DNA from: Cliona cf. orientalis
Taxonomy: Eukaryota > Porifera > Demospongiae > Clionaida > Clionaidae
Assembly (NCBI GenBank): GCA_963930775.1
Contig: OZ005695.1
Coordinates: 1,612,001 to 1,676,000 of the forward strand
Reading direction: 5' to 3'
Length of the DNA: 64,000 nt
This document shows positions 22,773 through 35,477 of the stretch, piece by piece (the first letter of the stretch is position 1; each line of letters opens with the position of its first letter). The translations under genes were made by a program, and so were the position numbers. The notes under the pieces were generated by a model, which did not search any database, had not been told where the DNA came from, and was given only the letters and a program-made list of their open reading frames with translations.

Positions 22773-23186
22773 CAGAGGAGGTTCGACAGGGTCAAAAGGT
22801 CAGCAATAACCCTCCGTTAACGAGCATTCTTGTACTTTGACCCCGAATTTAGACAGTCCTGATTTATCATGGAGACAGGCGCTGCTTTCTCCAAGGCGGA
22901 TGACAGACATTTTAGAAGTAATCGGCGGCTTTTCTATGCCATCATTCTCACTACAGCAGCTTGCCTTGCTGTTCAAGGTCGCAAAGGTCAGCCATATGGT
23001 AGCCTAGAAAATCGTTCACGAAGGGTACAGGGCTCGAACCAGTATTAGACACGACGAAAAACATGATAGAGACACTTTCGTAGCAAGATAGCTGGGGTAC
23101 AACGAAGAAATTAGTACTCCCATGCAAACATATGGGAGCACGTGATTAGCTAATTGTGACCTTTTGACCCTGTCGAACCTCCTCTG
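22773..23186. mobile_element. hAT-like MITE with intact target duplication
   Basis: The ends read CAGAGGAGGTTCGACAGGGT and its complement on the right. The 9-base AGCCTAGGC directly abuts both ends (22764-22772 and 23187-23195), an 8-9-base target duplication as expected for hAT. Inside, a 59-codon ORF from 22869 has no support. Confidence 0.8.
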
Positions 23187-23206
23187 AGCCTAGGCGGGGC
23201 TCAGAT

Positions 23207-23624
23207 CAGAGGAGGTTGGCCACGCATCATGATACGTCATGTGCACGTGACAAAATTAGCATTCCTGCATAAATTAGCGACTTAGTACTATACTTGTTTC
23301 GATCGCAGATTTATTCAAAGACAACTTTCTTAGCCCGATTTCAAATTCTGAGAGGGAGAACTGACCAACGAAGCCTTAATCAACCTGAAATGCTGACTTT
23401 TGATTCATTATGAACGACAACAAAGCCTCGGATCTCGCTTATTTGGCAGGGGTTGAACGGGGTTGAAAGGTTCATTTATCAAGGCTCACCGAGTTCTTTC
23501 CCAACGGCATCCTTCGCGAAGTGCAGGAGTGCGTGATTAATACCTGCCATATGTTTCTATACATTTTATATTGGTGCACGTGACACATTGGTGACATTTG
23601 ATGACGCATGGCCAACCTCCTCTG
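23207..23624. mobile_element. Second CAGAGG-ended element, adjacent to the first
   Basis: Its ends, CAGAGGAGGTTGGCCA and TGGCCAACCTCCTCTG, differ from those of its neighbour after the first 10 bases. GGCGGGGCTC occurs 4 bases outside the left end (23193-23202) and directly at the right end (23625-23634), a probable imperfect target duplication. About 20 bases separate it from the first element. Confidence 0.65.
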
Positions 23625-23884
23625 GGCGGGGCTCGTTGGGATATGAATGGGCGCGGTCTCGGCACGTGACATTAAATGAGAATTTCTGTTCCAATATTTC
23701 TATTCCCATTTCCCAGGCGCCACACATACACATACGGTAGTAGTCCAGCTCGAGCCGGCCGGCCAGCAAGGATTTTGTCGAGGAGCTCGAGCTCGAGCGG
23801 CGTGAGGAGTGGGCCCCTTTTTTGCAGCGAGCGAAGTTCAAAGGCTTTCTGGAACGACAACAAACTGGCCTTACGGGAGCGCCT

Positions 23885-26800
23885 ATGGAGAGCTCAGCAG
23901 GCCAGCCAGACGTCGAGCGGTTGCCGGCCGCCTTCGACGAACAAACCGTACTAGCAAAAGCCGGTTCTGTGTTGTCAGAAACCGCCCAGTTGAGCAGCAG
24001 CACCCCTGCTCCAGGGTAAGCCATTGCTTTTTGGCGAGCCAGTGTTGTATATGTGGTGTGCTATTTTGTAAGCCTTTCTAAGCTGCGCAGAAGGAGAGAA
24101 ACATAGTTAGCTTAGTGATAGTGAACTAAAACTGGGCGCCATTTTATTTAATATTGACTGACTCACTCCAATTTCTAAATTTAGGAGTGCCTTTCTTTCA
24201 CCATCTGCTCCACCCAATGGTTCTTCAACTAATGAAGCCACTGCTATCCTCCAAGCTGCCTCCACCTCCAACAAGAGTCTGGAAGAAATTCTGACCCAAG
24301 GAGGGAGTACAACAGGCCAGGCTCACGTTCACCAGGTGTTGACAGAGACAACAGCCATTGGCTTGGAACAGGTTCTTGCCATTGGGGGAGATGTGCGGAA
24401 GACTGGCGGTGAAGATATAAATGTGGAGGGAGAGCCACCAGCTAAGAGGCTTAAGCTCGACTCTGCCAGTAGCAGTGAAGAGACTCACAAGGATGGAAGT
24501 GAGTCACTGTATGTGTGTGAAGAGGGGAGGGGTGTACGCGTGTTCTGTGTGTGTGTGTGTGCGTGCATGTGTGTGTGAAGCCTTTGTAAAGCCCTATAGA
24601 GCAAAATGGAGTTTTTCTACCCTCTTCTTTCATTACACTTTTTTCCTTATGACTTTTTAACAGGTGAGCTCACTTCAAACAAGCCTCCCGATCTGTTACA
24701 TGTTCCCGAAGACCAGTCACAAATAGTCGGCATGGTATCCGCTGATGAAGGGAGCTTACTCTCTCAGCGTACCCTCTCCCAGAGCTCATCACTGAGTGAC
24801 CCCACCACCCCAGACGCCTCCACCCTCAGCCCGGACATACAAACGACCCTTGCCCAGCTTAACACGTCCAATCTGGACATCGCCACGCGACGGAACATCC
24901 TCCTGGGACGAACCAAGAACAAGTACGTCTGCGACGTGTGCGGACGGGAGTGCCCTAGCAAGCACAAGCTGAAGCGTCACCTTTCTACGCACTCGGAGGA
25001 GAGGCCTTTTAGTTGCAAAATTTGCGGAAAGAGTTTCAAGTGGACAGAGTACCTTCAGAAGCACATGAGACAGCAGCACCATGGAGGCGCTGAAGGTTAG
25101 CAAGAATTTAACCACCATACTGTGATAAATATTTAATCGTTTGGTACATTCATGCTGTGTATACCTTATGACTAGTATACATGTATTATTATTATAGTAG
25201 TTTAGCATAGAGATGGCCTAACGTGCGTGATATTTTCACTACATGGCTAGTGCATGTACCACTTGGCAACGTCTAAGCTTGTAAGTATGCTTAAATTGTA
25301 ACAATTATTTGAAGTTGTGTGCATCCGTGGCAGAGAGTAGTTAAGAAATGGCCACTGTGTGTGTGTGTGTGTGTGTGTGTGTTAATGTGTAATGCTCTGT
25401 TTTGCTCAACATCAAGGAGTTTATGTAAGTACTTGTCTACATCTAATGCTGCACTTTGCCCCAAGTGCGGAGGTATAATAGCTGACTCAGCAATTTTGTG
25501 TAGCTACAGGAATAAATCAATCGAATTTGTTATGTTGGTTTGTGTATGAACTATATATGTGTATAACAGTATAGCTGCTCACTGTATCCAGCATGGTACA
25601 TCATCATACAGTCTGGAATGGTAATTCCATTGTGCATGTATGTTGTCCTATTCCTAGGCATACATTCCAGTAATATTATATAGAGACAGTATACAGCTAA
25701 GTAGTTAGTGCAGTTCAGTGTACAGTGCAGCAGCCCCATTTCAATCCACCCCAGACATATTATTAATTATTATCAATTTTATTTTTATTCTGCTACCACG
25801 AGAGCTTCTGTAGGTGCCCTTGGTATTACGTTACTATGGTAACAACATCTAATGTCACTAAGACCATTCTCCAGTAGAGCATTCCTAGTCAAGTCATGTT
25901 TAAAAATTAACAAAACAGATCCATCCTAGTCCATCAATCAGTGTACAGCCGCCAGTATGGTGGAGCACTGGTATATATACCATAGTAACGCAAGTATTAT
26001 ATGTAGTAGCTAATCAATTGTCTCACATGTTGTGTTGTGGGCATTTGAAGAGCACATGCACAGGACACTGCACCTGTACTGTACTGTACTTGTCTCTGTG
26101 TTTGCTCATTGACAGCTCATTATCAATAGTTTGATTGTATTAGCTGGATTCTGAACACCTAGAAGTGTGTTTCAACACAAGCTGATAAAACAGATTAGCA
26201 CTACTTACACTGGCACTGGCATTGGTGCACAGTAGGGGGATACATTGTAGCTAGAGGTCAAGGATAAAACCCTGGGATTTCCCCATGTAAAATGTGGGTG
26301 GTGTAGATAGAAATTAATGGGAAGCCTAAGGACAGGGCTCTCGATAACGTTTTCACTTGTACTGTCAGAATGCCAGTATAAATCTAACTTTGTCCAGACA
26401 TTTACAAAATTTATCCTGTCGACTCATGCTTTCCTGCTGATGATGGACAAAGGATTACCAACATTTACGGTGCTCTCCATGTTTTACCTACAATAGTGCT
26501 CAAAATCTAAGCAAGAGTCTAAGAAATATCCATGCAGACAAATTCAGAACTCGCTAGCAGCTAAAGCATTTTTAAGTGCATAAGATTACCCAAGTCTGCC
26601 AATGGTTGGGTGGCTTGGGTGGTGCTACATCACCACTAAACAGGTTTACTCTACAAACTGTGACCACACCAACAGCCCATGGCCCACCCAGTACATTGCC
26701 TGTGTAAGCTGCCACCACTAGCTTACTACTGTTTGTACTGCCACTATGTCTGGACAAAGTAATTTTTGAACTGTCAAATTGAATATTTAAGCGGAAATTG

Positions 26801-26898
26801 TCCGGTTGTCGAACGTTAATTCGAGCCCTGTAAGGATGACACAATCTATCTCCTCTCTCCCCCCTTTCTCTCCCCCCCCCCTCCCCCCCTCTCTCCCT

Positions 26899-26988
<90 letters not shown>

Positions 26989-29900
26989 TTCAGGTGGTTC
27001 GCCTTCTCAAGCTAGCACAGCTGGTACGCCTTCTACCAAGTCTCCTATTCTCTCCTCCCCAAGCTCTTCTCTTCGTCAGATAACCACTTCTACGACAGCC
27101 TCATCCATCAAACCCCTACCCTCCCCTGCCATTAAATCTCTGCCTAGCATCACAGCCACTATAAAAGCTTCACTAACCGCGACTCTCTTGAAATCTGACT
27201 TAGGCACGTCTCAGAAATCGACAGTTGATTCCGGTATTACAGTGAACATGGATGATGTGTTGAATACACCTGCGTCTATAAAGCAGTCCGATTCCGGTAC
27301 TCCGAAACCGACGAAGCAGAATGCGAGTGTTGGGGTGAACATGGACGAAGAAGAGGGCCTAACTGAAGGAGGTGGAGCGGCCATGAATGCTTCTCATCTC
27401 ACTCCGCTGGGTATGAATCAGACAGTCTCTGTCGGCGACACTCAGTTGATTGTGCCAACTACGACTCGACTGGGGGGAGAAGATTCGATCGGGGGTGGGC
27501 AAATTGATCAGTTAGGAACTATTGGCGTCAGTGGTGGGCAAGTTGACGTTACTGGAGGAGGAGGAGGGGGAGTGGGAGGAGGAGAAGGAGGGATTGGTAT
27601 GCAGCAGATGCAGGTTGCTCGTGGAGGTGCTTCTGCCAATCCCCCTCACCATAGTATAGCCATGGACAGCAGTGGGATGTGCTATGCCACTGCCTCGATG
27701 TCTCAACCACTGACTACTTTTGTCAATGGACAGCAGCAGCAGCAGCAACAGCAACAGCAACAGATGATACCTGGAGCTGGGGCCATGATACAAGGTAGGC
27801 ATAGTAATAATCACATAATAGTATTATAAATAGACACACCTACATGTATCCTGTCCTGGTCCTCTTGTGAACACCCACATATACATCCACCCCCATGCTC
27901 ATAGCACGCTTCCACTTATGCCATCTGCTATCTGCATCTAGAATATATCTATAGTATAAAGTGCACATAGTGCATGCAGCAATTGCCTTATATTGACTTC
28001 CCTCGCTGTAATGTACTTATAAAGTATGTCAATGTCCAGTTCCTTCAGCGAAGACCCATCAAAGCTGTACATTGCTACGTACTCTCCATAGGTTACTCCA
28101 CATGGGGTCTTTCTCCTGAGCCCTGTGTTTACCAACTCCTGTGTGTGGTGCTTTTGGCTTGCGTGTGTACATTGACCTCTCTCTGACATTACCTCATAAT
28201 ACTGCTGTTCTATTTCTAATGGATAGATTCAGAGCAACAGAATGCAGAGACTTACATATTATTTAGAGGTTGTGGAGCATATGCATTTTCCCACCACTCA
28301 GTTTGATTCTTAGATATTCTATAGAGGGCATAGAGGCTAGTACTAAAGTACTGAAACATATCTGATTCTCTCTCCTGAAAAAGCGATACTCAGTAATATA
28401 TCCTTGATAGTTGTAGCTGATATCAAGCATATTGTGCTCTCTCTAGGCTGATCTTTGTTGTGTGGAACAAAGAGCCTATTGTTGTTTAGTTTGGTAGTGA
28501 GGGAGTTTGCCATGTGGTCAGGCCTGCACACATGACACAGCCAATGTCCCCATATCCACCCATATCCATGGAGTGTTAAGATAACAATTCCCATGGGTGT
28601 TCAGATATGAAATCATGCAAGCTTAGACTTGGGTGCACACGAGAGGGGTGGTTTGTGTTTGCTGAAGTCAGTGGTATCTGCTTGTCGGCACACGTCATAT
28701 ACATCATGACTTGTACAATAAAACGACCCGTCCTAGTGAGAACAGAGAGAGAGCTGTACATGTACAAATTATGCCAGTATAAATAATTTGTCAATGAAAT
28801 CAATTATCCAAAAACTGCAAAATTTTTTTTTTTATTGCTAGGCTATAGCGACGGAAGTATGCAGGCATCGCCACATATCGCTCAACAGCAGGGGAATCCC
28901 CTTCAGCAACAGCAGTACACGCAGGAAATGCTCCAGCAATCGCTAACTGTAACTTCACCGATTGGGGAGTTGAACAATTCCAATTCCATTCCAGTTTCTG
29001 GTCACTATTCCATTCCAGGTGACCAGCCACAACAGCAACAGGTACAGACAATGCAAGTATATACGGACCAACAGATGACCACTTCCCATTCCATGTCGGA
29101 ACTCGTGCCCAATTCCATGTCGGTGGATGGTCTCCATTCCATGACATCCCCAGATCTCGTCCAAGGTTCACAGCAACTGACATCCATGCCTGTCGTACAA
29201 CAGCAATCCAATACGGACACAGTTATGATGCAAGATATGTCGCACATGACCCAGTATACCAACTATTCGATGCAAGATCCAATGAATGCTTCCACAATGT
29301 ACGCAACGGACTCTGGTACTACTCAAATTCAGCAAACTACAGTTGTCCCTCCTCCACAGTCGCTCAATACCCAGTATCCCCAACAGGTCGCCTCTATGGG
29401 CTTAGCAGGGGGGCTTGGCGATAGCAATATTATCAGCCAATCTGTGGCTCAGGATTCGAACGTGTACGCTTCAAGTGTGGCATCCTACGATATGGGTATA
29501 CAATCGCAGGAGGTGGGAGGCATGGTCAACTATAGCACTTCTCAGCAGAACATGATGGTGCAGACTCAGAGCGATATGATGGGAGGGTTCGGCGTTATGC
29601 ACGCAAACGGATTACTACAGACAACACAGCAGGACATGACCGCTGGGGTGGGCGTGATGGATGCAGCCATGTATGGAGGAGGTGCTGCTGCTGGTAATAC
29701 TGGTGGTAATAATAGCGGGGGCATGGGAGGAGTGGGGGGAGGAGGTGGAGGGGGAGTGCAAGGAACGATGATGTCGGACTCTCAACAACAACAGTTGCAG
29801 CAACAAGCTGATAACTACATATCCCAGCAGCTCAAGAAACACATGCTGCAGTCGGCAGCTCAACAGGCGCAGCAGCAGATGCAGTCCACCGCACATGACG

Positions 29901-31699
29901 GTAGTCATGTGACTCAGATACAGGATCACATGACCACCCAACAGCAACAGCAAGAGAGTTTGCAGCAACAGTTCCAGACATCGGGAAGTAGTAGTGGGGG
30001 AGGTGGAGATGCTCAGGCAGTAGAGGGAGCCAAAACTGCCACTACCGAAACGGCTACAAGTCGTCCTAAAGTAATCATTGTTCACGAAGAAGATCCTACA
30101 GTGGAAAGGTTTCCTGTTGTACACAAGTCCAAAAAGTTGACGATTGAGACTGGAGTTCAGTGCGAGCTCGGACCAGAGACCATCAAGTCTCTCATCGAAG
30201 AAGAGAAAGCTTTAGAGAGCAGCAAGGACGATAACACCAACTTGCAAGAAGAAGAAGAGGAAGACGATGGTTGTCCCTCGGATGTAGAAGAAGGCCCGCA
30301 CGATAAGACCGTCCAGAAGTACCCCTGTGAGCTAGACAACTGTGAAAAGGCCTATATACATCGTAAGGATCTCATACGCCACATGAAGATACGTCATGGA
30401 CGCTCTCCCGTCAAGCTCGAACCGGTGACGGTCGAGGCACGAGAGAAGCCTTTTGCTTGCACAGTGGGGCACTGTGGACGATCGTACTATCACTTGAAGG
30501 ATCTGAGGAGGCATCAGCGAGTGTGCCACAAGGCGAATCTCGAAACTCGTCAAAAATCAGTGTTGAAGGGCAATGTTGAGGTGGACGAAGATTGTAAGAC
30601 GCAGTTGAGGTATCCGTGTGATTTTCCCAACTGTTTGCGGTCGTATGTGCATAAAAAGGATCTTGTTAGGCACAAGAGGCTTTATCATAAGGATACGGCC
30701 ATGAAACCAACAATCCCGATTCCTGTTCGGTACACGGAATCGGAATTGAAACGGATCAAGCAAGAAGTGAAAATGGAGATCGACAAATCGATAGAGAAGA
30801 TACGACTTGACAGCACTGGCTCTACAGTGAGCAACACCACTGCTAGTGGAGGGGAAGACCCTCCCAATTCAGCCCTTCTAGCCGAACCGGAAGCAGAACT
30901 CAGCTCCATCACTCCTCCGAACTCGGAGCAATCTGCCGTGAATATCTCTCTCCCCGTTCCCACCTCTACTGGCTCCGGTGGTAACAACGGAACTCAGTTG
31001 GTTCTCTACATTGATCCCTCAACGACGTCAACATCTTCGACGACTACCGCACCGCAGCAAACCTCGACTGCCCTATTCACTGGTAGCTCTCCGTGCATTC
31101 TACCTACCTCTGATGCTCTCGCCATGCAGAACCTTAGCAAGGCCATCCTTAGCTCCATGGCAGCCAGTCTGCCACAGGGCCAGACTCAACAACTCGATTT
31201 GACGACTGCGTCCCTGGCTAGGATGGCTAGTGGCGAGCAAGTGGACCCTGCTCTGATCTCGAGCGAAGTGGCTTCCATCCTCGGAGTGCTGGAACAGACC
31301 CACTTGAGGCAACAACAACTAATACAACAACAGCAGCAACAGCAACAACAAATGAACGATAGTACTAGTGAACAGCAGCAAGCTTTAGCGAATCTCCTGC
31401 CCGACGTGCTCAATGTGGCCCCGTTCACATCAGAAGTTCCTACCACTACTGCTACTCCTACTGCTACAGCTGTGAACGAGTCAGCCCCTGGTAATTCCGA
31501 GGCAGATAGCGTTATTGAATCACTGAAATCCGAAATTAGCCTGAGTGGTGCCGGCGGCAGTGGTGAAATTGCTAAATCGGCAACGACGAACGTATCGGCT
31601 GATCTTCATCAACTATTCACAGCTCATAATTCCAGCGAGGAGCCCGCTAGCGAGATGTCTATTGCCGCTAGTGAAATGACAGCTGCTTCTGTTAGTTAA
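23885..31699 (+). CDS. Gln-rich C2H2 zinc-finger protein (putative transcription factor)
   Basis: Five exons: 23885-24015, 24185-24498, 24664-25095, 26994-27794 and 28842-31699, an exact 1512-codon frame (1511 aa). Two tandem C2H2 fingers at about 229-285 (YVCDVCGRECPSKHKLKRH and FSCKICGKSFKWTEYLQKH) are followed by roughly 770 residues of low-complexity Ser/Thr/Gly/Met/Gln sequence with poly-Gln runs. Three more fingers of the Cx4C type lie at about 1053-1176 (YPCELDNCEKAYIHRKDLIRH, FACTVGHCGRSYYHLKDLRR, YPCDFPNCLRSYVHKKDLVR), with a Gln/Thr/Ser-rich tail. A basic patch PPAKRLKLD near 137 could be a nuclear signal. DNA binding and activation are inferred from composition. I recognise no orthologue. 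The start is the first ATG of exon 1; the frame is open somewhat upstream. Confidence 0.85.
25096..26993 (+). other. Long intron 3 of the zinc-finger gene
   Basis: At 1.9 kb this is the largest intron in the gene. It contains (TG)n at about 25357-25382, an A+T-rich middle and a (CT)n tract ending at the acceptor. No exon with support was found inside. Confidence 0.5.
26896..26985 (+). repeat. (CT)n microsatellite abutting a splice acceptor
   Basis: An almost pure CT run of about 80 bases ends 8 bases before the CAG of the exon 4 acceptor at 26991-26993, so the microsatellite forms the polypyrimidine tract. Confidence 0.9.
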
Positions 31700-32458
31700 T
31701 TAGAAATTAATGGCAATTATGGTAGGGGCACGAGTGTCACCAACTCCTTTATGTATGACCAGAATCACTCCACTTATACAACAATATGTTAACACTAGCT
31801 CTGTCTCACTATCAATTTCTTTTTATGGGCTGAGAAATTATTAGTAATTTTTATGGACTACCCAGAGCGTACAGATAGGTGTAAGGATTGGTATCGTATA
31901 TATAATAATATTATGTTTGTTTGTTTGTGAGCTTGTGAAATTATTATTGCGTATTTATTATAATTATGGTAATTAGCATACGTCACTGTTTGTATTTTTT
32001 GTCATTTATCTTTGTCTCTTGTATTGCATGTCTTTACATTCTCCGACATCTTGGAGCGCTTCATTGTGTACTGCTGCCACAATACAGTGTGTCGTGAAAA
32101 TAATGGTCTTTTTTGTAAATTGTACTCTTAATACAATAATATAGCAGCATTGTATGTATATTGAATGTGGTTATGGATATTTATAATTTTATTATTGTCA
32201 TATAAAGGGTCTTGAATGTCATGCAATAGCTATAGATCATAAAGTAATCTTAAGGTCATAGCGCTCAAATTAACTATGTTGATTGATAATAATATTATTA
32301 TTGTACATATTGTATCTGGACTACCTGGGAACTCCCTGGTATACTTTCACGATCATGCGCATGCATTAGAGCCTATAGACTGATAAAACAAACTTTTCAT
32401 AACAATGCATAATTAACGATTTTGAACATAATAACATAATATTATTATAGGAGTGTAT
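31700..32458. other. Spacer and 3' flanks of convergent genes
   Basis: A+T-rich sequence between the zinc-finger gene and the first SLC15-like gene, probably both 3' untranslated regions. No ORF or repeat with defined ends. Confidence 0.5.
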
Positions 32459-32839
32459 TCAGTGCTCTGATCCCTTCATTAGGTTGTAGTAGACATAGTT
32501 TTCATTGGAAATGGGTCTCTTTCTGTTTCGATACCATCTAACCACCAGGTAGAACACCAAGAACATGATCACACCAATGACCAGGAAGATGAGGTGATAC
32601 CAGAAGTTGCAGCTCTCAGGAGGGCCAACTTCTTTGAGAGAGAAGAATGTTAGAATGGCCGTAGCTACTGTGCTGGAAAATCCCACGAGAAAGAAGAAGA
32701 ATCCAAGCATGAGTCCGCGCATGTGGTGAGGGCTCTGGGCATAGCAAAATTCCAAAGCTGCAGGATTTCAATCGGAATTATTGTTACTCCCTCCCTCCCT
32801 CCCTCCCTCCCTCTCTCTCTCTCTCCCTCTCTCTCTCCC

Positions 32840-32890
<51 letters not shown>

Positions 32891-33353
32891 CCAGTCTCAC
32901 TTACATGAAATATTGATGAATACTTCAGCCACCGATATCAGTATATGTGGCACTATAATGGTCCACGAGCGTACTGGCAGTTTGATGTAGTCTGGATCAT
33001 TGTCAAAATCTGCGATGAAAATACACTCACGAGTAGAATTCTCATAGTGTCCGCTGTGATGGAGCATAGACTCTCCTACCTCAATGATTGCCAGCATGCT
33101 TATATACGAGAAAATAGCCAGCAAGTATCCTATGACTATCTTTTGCAGTATGCTGGGCCGGTACTCACGTAGAAACGGGATGAGGCCTAGGTTCAGAATT
33201 GGTACAGTGATCAAGATAACTACAACGTTTAGAATCCAAACAAAGTTGGTTTCAAATTGGCACTCTTTTAAGAATGCTGTGCTGAATGTGAAGAAGGTTC
33301 CTCCATGTGTTCCTTGTACTTCGATTCCAATGACATTCACCATCTAGTGGATA

Positions 33354-33388
<35 letters not shown>

Positions 33389-34864
33389 TATGACATGTTC
33401 ATGCACCGTGTTACCGTGTATGCATGTGTGTGTGCATAATAGTTGTCACAGACAATAATAATATTATAATTAGCTAACTGTAGACAATAATAATTAAATT
33501 TGGCAGATTTATCACAGCATACACTCACTCCTCTATAGATAATCAGTGCTCCCGTCATGGACAGTATCACCATCAAAATCCTCCCAACTGTCTTAGCATT
33601 TTCCACCTCCTCACTCTCAAACTGTCCACCATGAACTGTCTTCGTTAGATCCATTCTCGTTGGAGCTGGGAGGTTTGAAAAGCTAAAGGCACTCCTGATT
33701 TGGGGGCGCTTGGCTTTGGTGGCAGCCAGGAAGATCTTGATAATTTTCCACAGCGGGTCTCTCCTTTCGGGATCGATAAAGAACCATCTGTTCAGAACTG
33801 CATTTAGAATCAGTGCTATACTCATACTAGTAGTGGCGACAAGGCCGAATACAATTCCATGCCACTGGGTGTCAAAGTTAGTACAGGTGAACGAGAGGTA
33901 GAGAAAAAAAGAACCGAGGTTTCTCAACCAGTAGTACCAGTAGAAGAATGAACTGATCTGCTCTGATGGTCCATAGACGATTTGATCGGCCGCAAAGGGG
34001 ATAGATGTTGCTTGGAATCCCGCCGAGCCAATATTGATGATGATCATCCACACTGGGAGAAGGTAGCGGTTCCAGCTCAGACTATTGTCCAATGAAAAGA
34101 GCAGTGTTATCAGGCCGTAGCTGAACCACAGGAACCACATACTGAAGTGAAGCATGTTGTACCTTCCAACTCGAGCGTCGGCAATCCACCCAAATATGGG
34201 AAAGAGAAGCTGAGCCAACATGTCCATGAAGATGCTGAATAGCAGGGACTGGACGGCCGGTGAAATGTGGGGGTAGGCCGTACTCAGAAAAGGCTGTAGG
34301 ATATTCCCAACTGCTGCATAATAGGCCAGCCTCTCAAAGAAGCACAGGAAGAGCGCCAAATAGACAGATTTCTCTGATAGAACCCGATTCCGAGAATTGC
34401 GACAGAATTTGGGACACGATTGGCAGAAAATGTACTTCAGTCGATATCTTCTCAATTCTCTGGCAATCTGTGCCTCATATTCTTCTGTCGTAGTGTACTT
34501 GGATCCACGCTGTGACATTGATGCACCATTGTAACTTAGTAAGGGGTCACTATCATCGAGATAATCAGCAAGCTCAGACTCACTTTGATCATTGGTGGTA
34601 TTATTAATAACAACGATAGACTTGTGCCTATCGCTCAGGTCTGGAGGCTGTCCTTGTCTGTAGCTTGTCCAATCTATTGGCAATATAAACACAGCACATA
34701 TTAGTAATAAGTATACAAGCTAAAATCGACCTTTTAGCTGACACCAAAGGGTATAAGAGTATAGCTAGTATCATTGTCAACAGTACACTGATTCTTGTCA
34801 GCTGCTTATTAAACCTACCCTTTTGGCCGCAGCTGGTTGATTCCGGTGTGCTCATGGTCGTCAT
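32459..34864 (-). CDS. SLC15/POT-family transporter, copy A
   Basis: Four exons: 34864-34819, 34673-33529, 33343-32905 and 32757-32459, giving 642 aa. About 115 hydrophilic N-terminal residues precede 11-12 membrane spans. POT features: FERLAYYAAVGN in TM1, PIFGWIADARVGRYNMLH in the TM2-3 loop and LEFCYAQSPHHMRGLMLG near TM10. Family role: proton-driven uptake of di/tripeptides or histidine at plasma or lysosomal membranes. TM1 reads CxxER, so the first Glu of the ExxER proton-coupling motif is replaced. The last intron, just before the TM10 motif, is half filled by a (TC)n run. It is the most divergent of the four paralogues and the only one keeping the Arg. Substrate unknown. Confidence 0.88.
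32793..32888. repeat. (TC)n microsatellite in the intron of SLC15-like A
   Basis: TCCC and CT repeats fill most of the 147-base intron 3; on the sense strand this is a GA/GGGA run. Confidence 0.9.
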
Positions 34865-35372
34865 GGAGGCGTTGCTCTTGGTAGTGTGCACTTCATGTGA
34901 TGAATCTGTAGCTACTGAGCTAGCTACACAGTCAAGTCAGTCACAGCTGCAGTCTCAAACTCAGCCAAAATGAATGCTATAATATTATACTGATGACCTG
35001 ATGCTCAATAGGTCTCTGTGACCATGTGACGTGGCACTCTAGGCCAGGTGTGGATATTTTACCCTTTTTAGTGGTCTACGCCACAAATGAGATCATATAA
35101 TTACTGTCCACGACAATGTTCATTGCATAATTCTACTGTAACCTGCTCTCAATAGCTGAATCAGCTGATAAGGACGATAACATTGTTACCTGCACGCTTG
35201 ATTTAATTAGCTCAAACAATGACAAGCTATGGCACTATAATATATAGATGCTATTGTGAATAATATTATAAGAGCATACTGACTAGCCCGATGGTCACAG
35301 CAATCACAATATTCTGGTATGATCAAAATAATGTTGCATATATAGGGGAAATTAATGAACACTTTAGAATTT

Positions 35373-35459
<87 letters not shown>

Positions 35460-35477
35460 AAGACAAAAAAGTATTAG
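34865..35477. other. Spacer between SLC15-like A and B
   Basis: It holds the copy A promoter and the copy B 3' flank, and a (GA)n run of about 84 bases at 35374-35457 ending some 20 bases from the copy B stop codon. No gene. Confidence 0.6.

Noticed and set aside
22869-23048. 59-codon ORF starting METGAAFSKADD inside the hAT-like MITE
   Set aside because: It looks a little like a signal-anchor protein but lies wholly in a non-autonomous transposon and has no continuation.
23000-23060. tRNA-like GGCTCGAACCAG segment
   Set aside because: It resembles a T-arm by chance; no matching acceptor, D or anticodon stems could be drawn.
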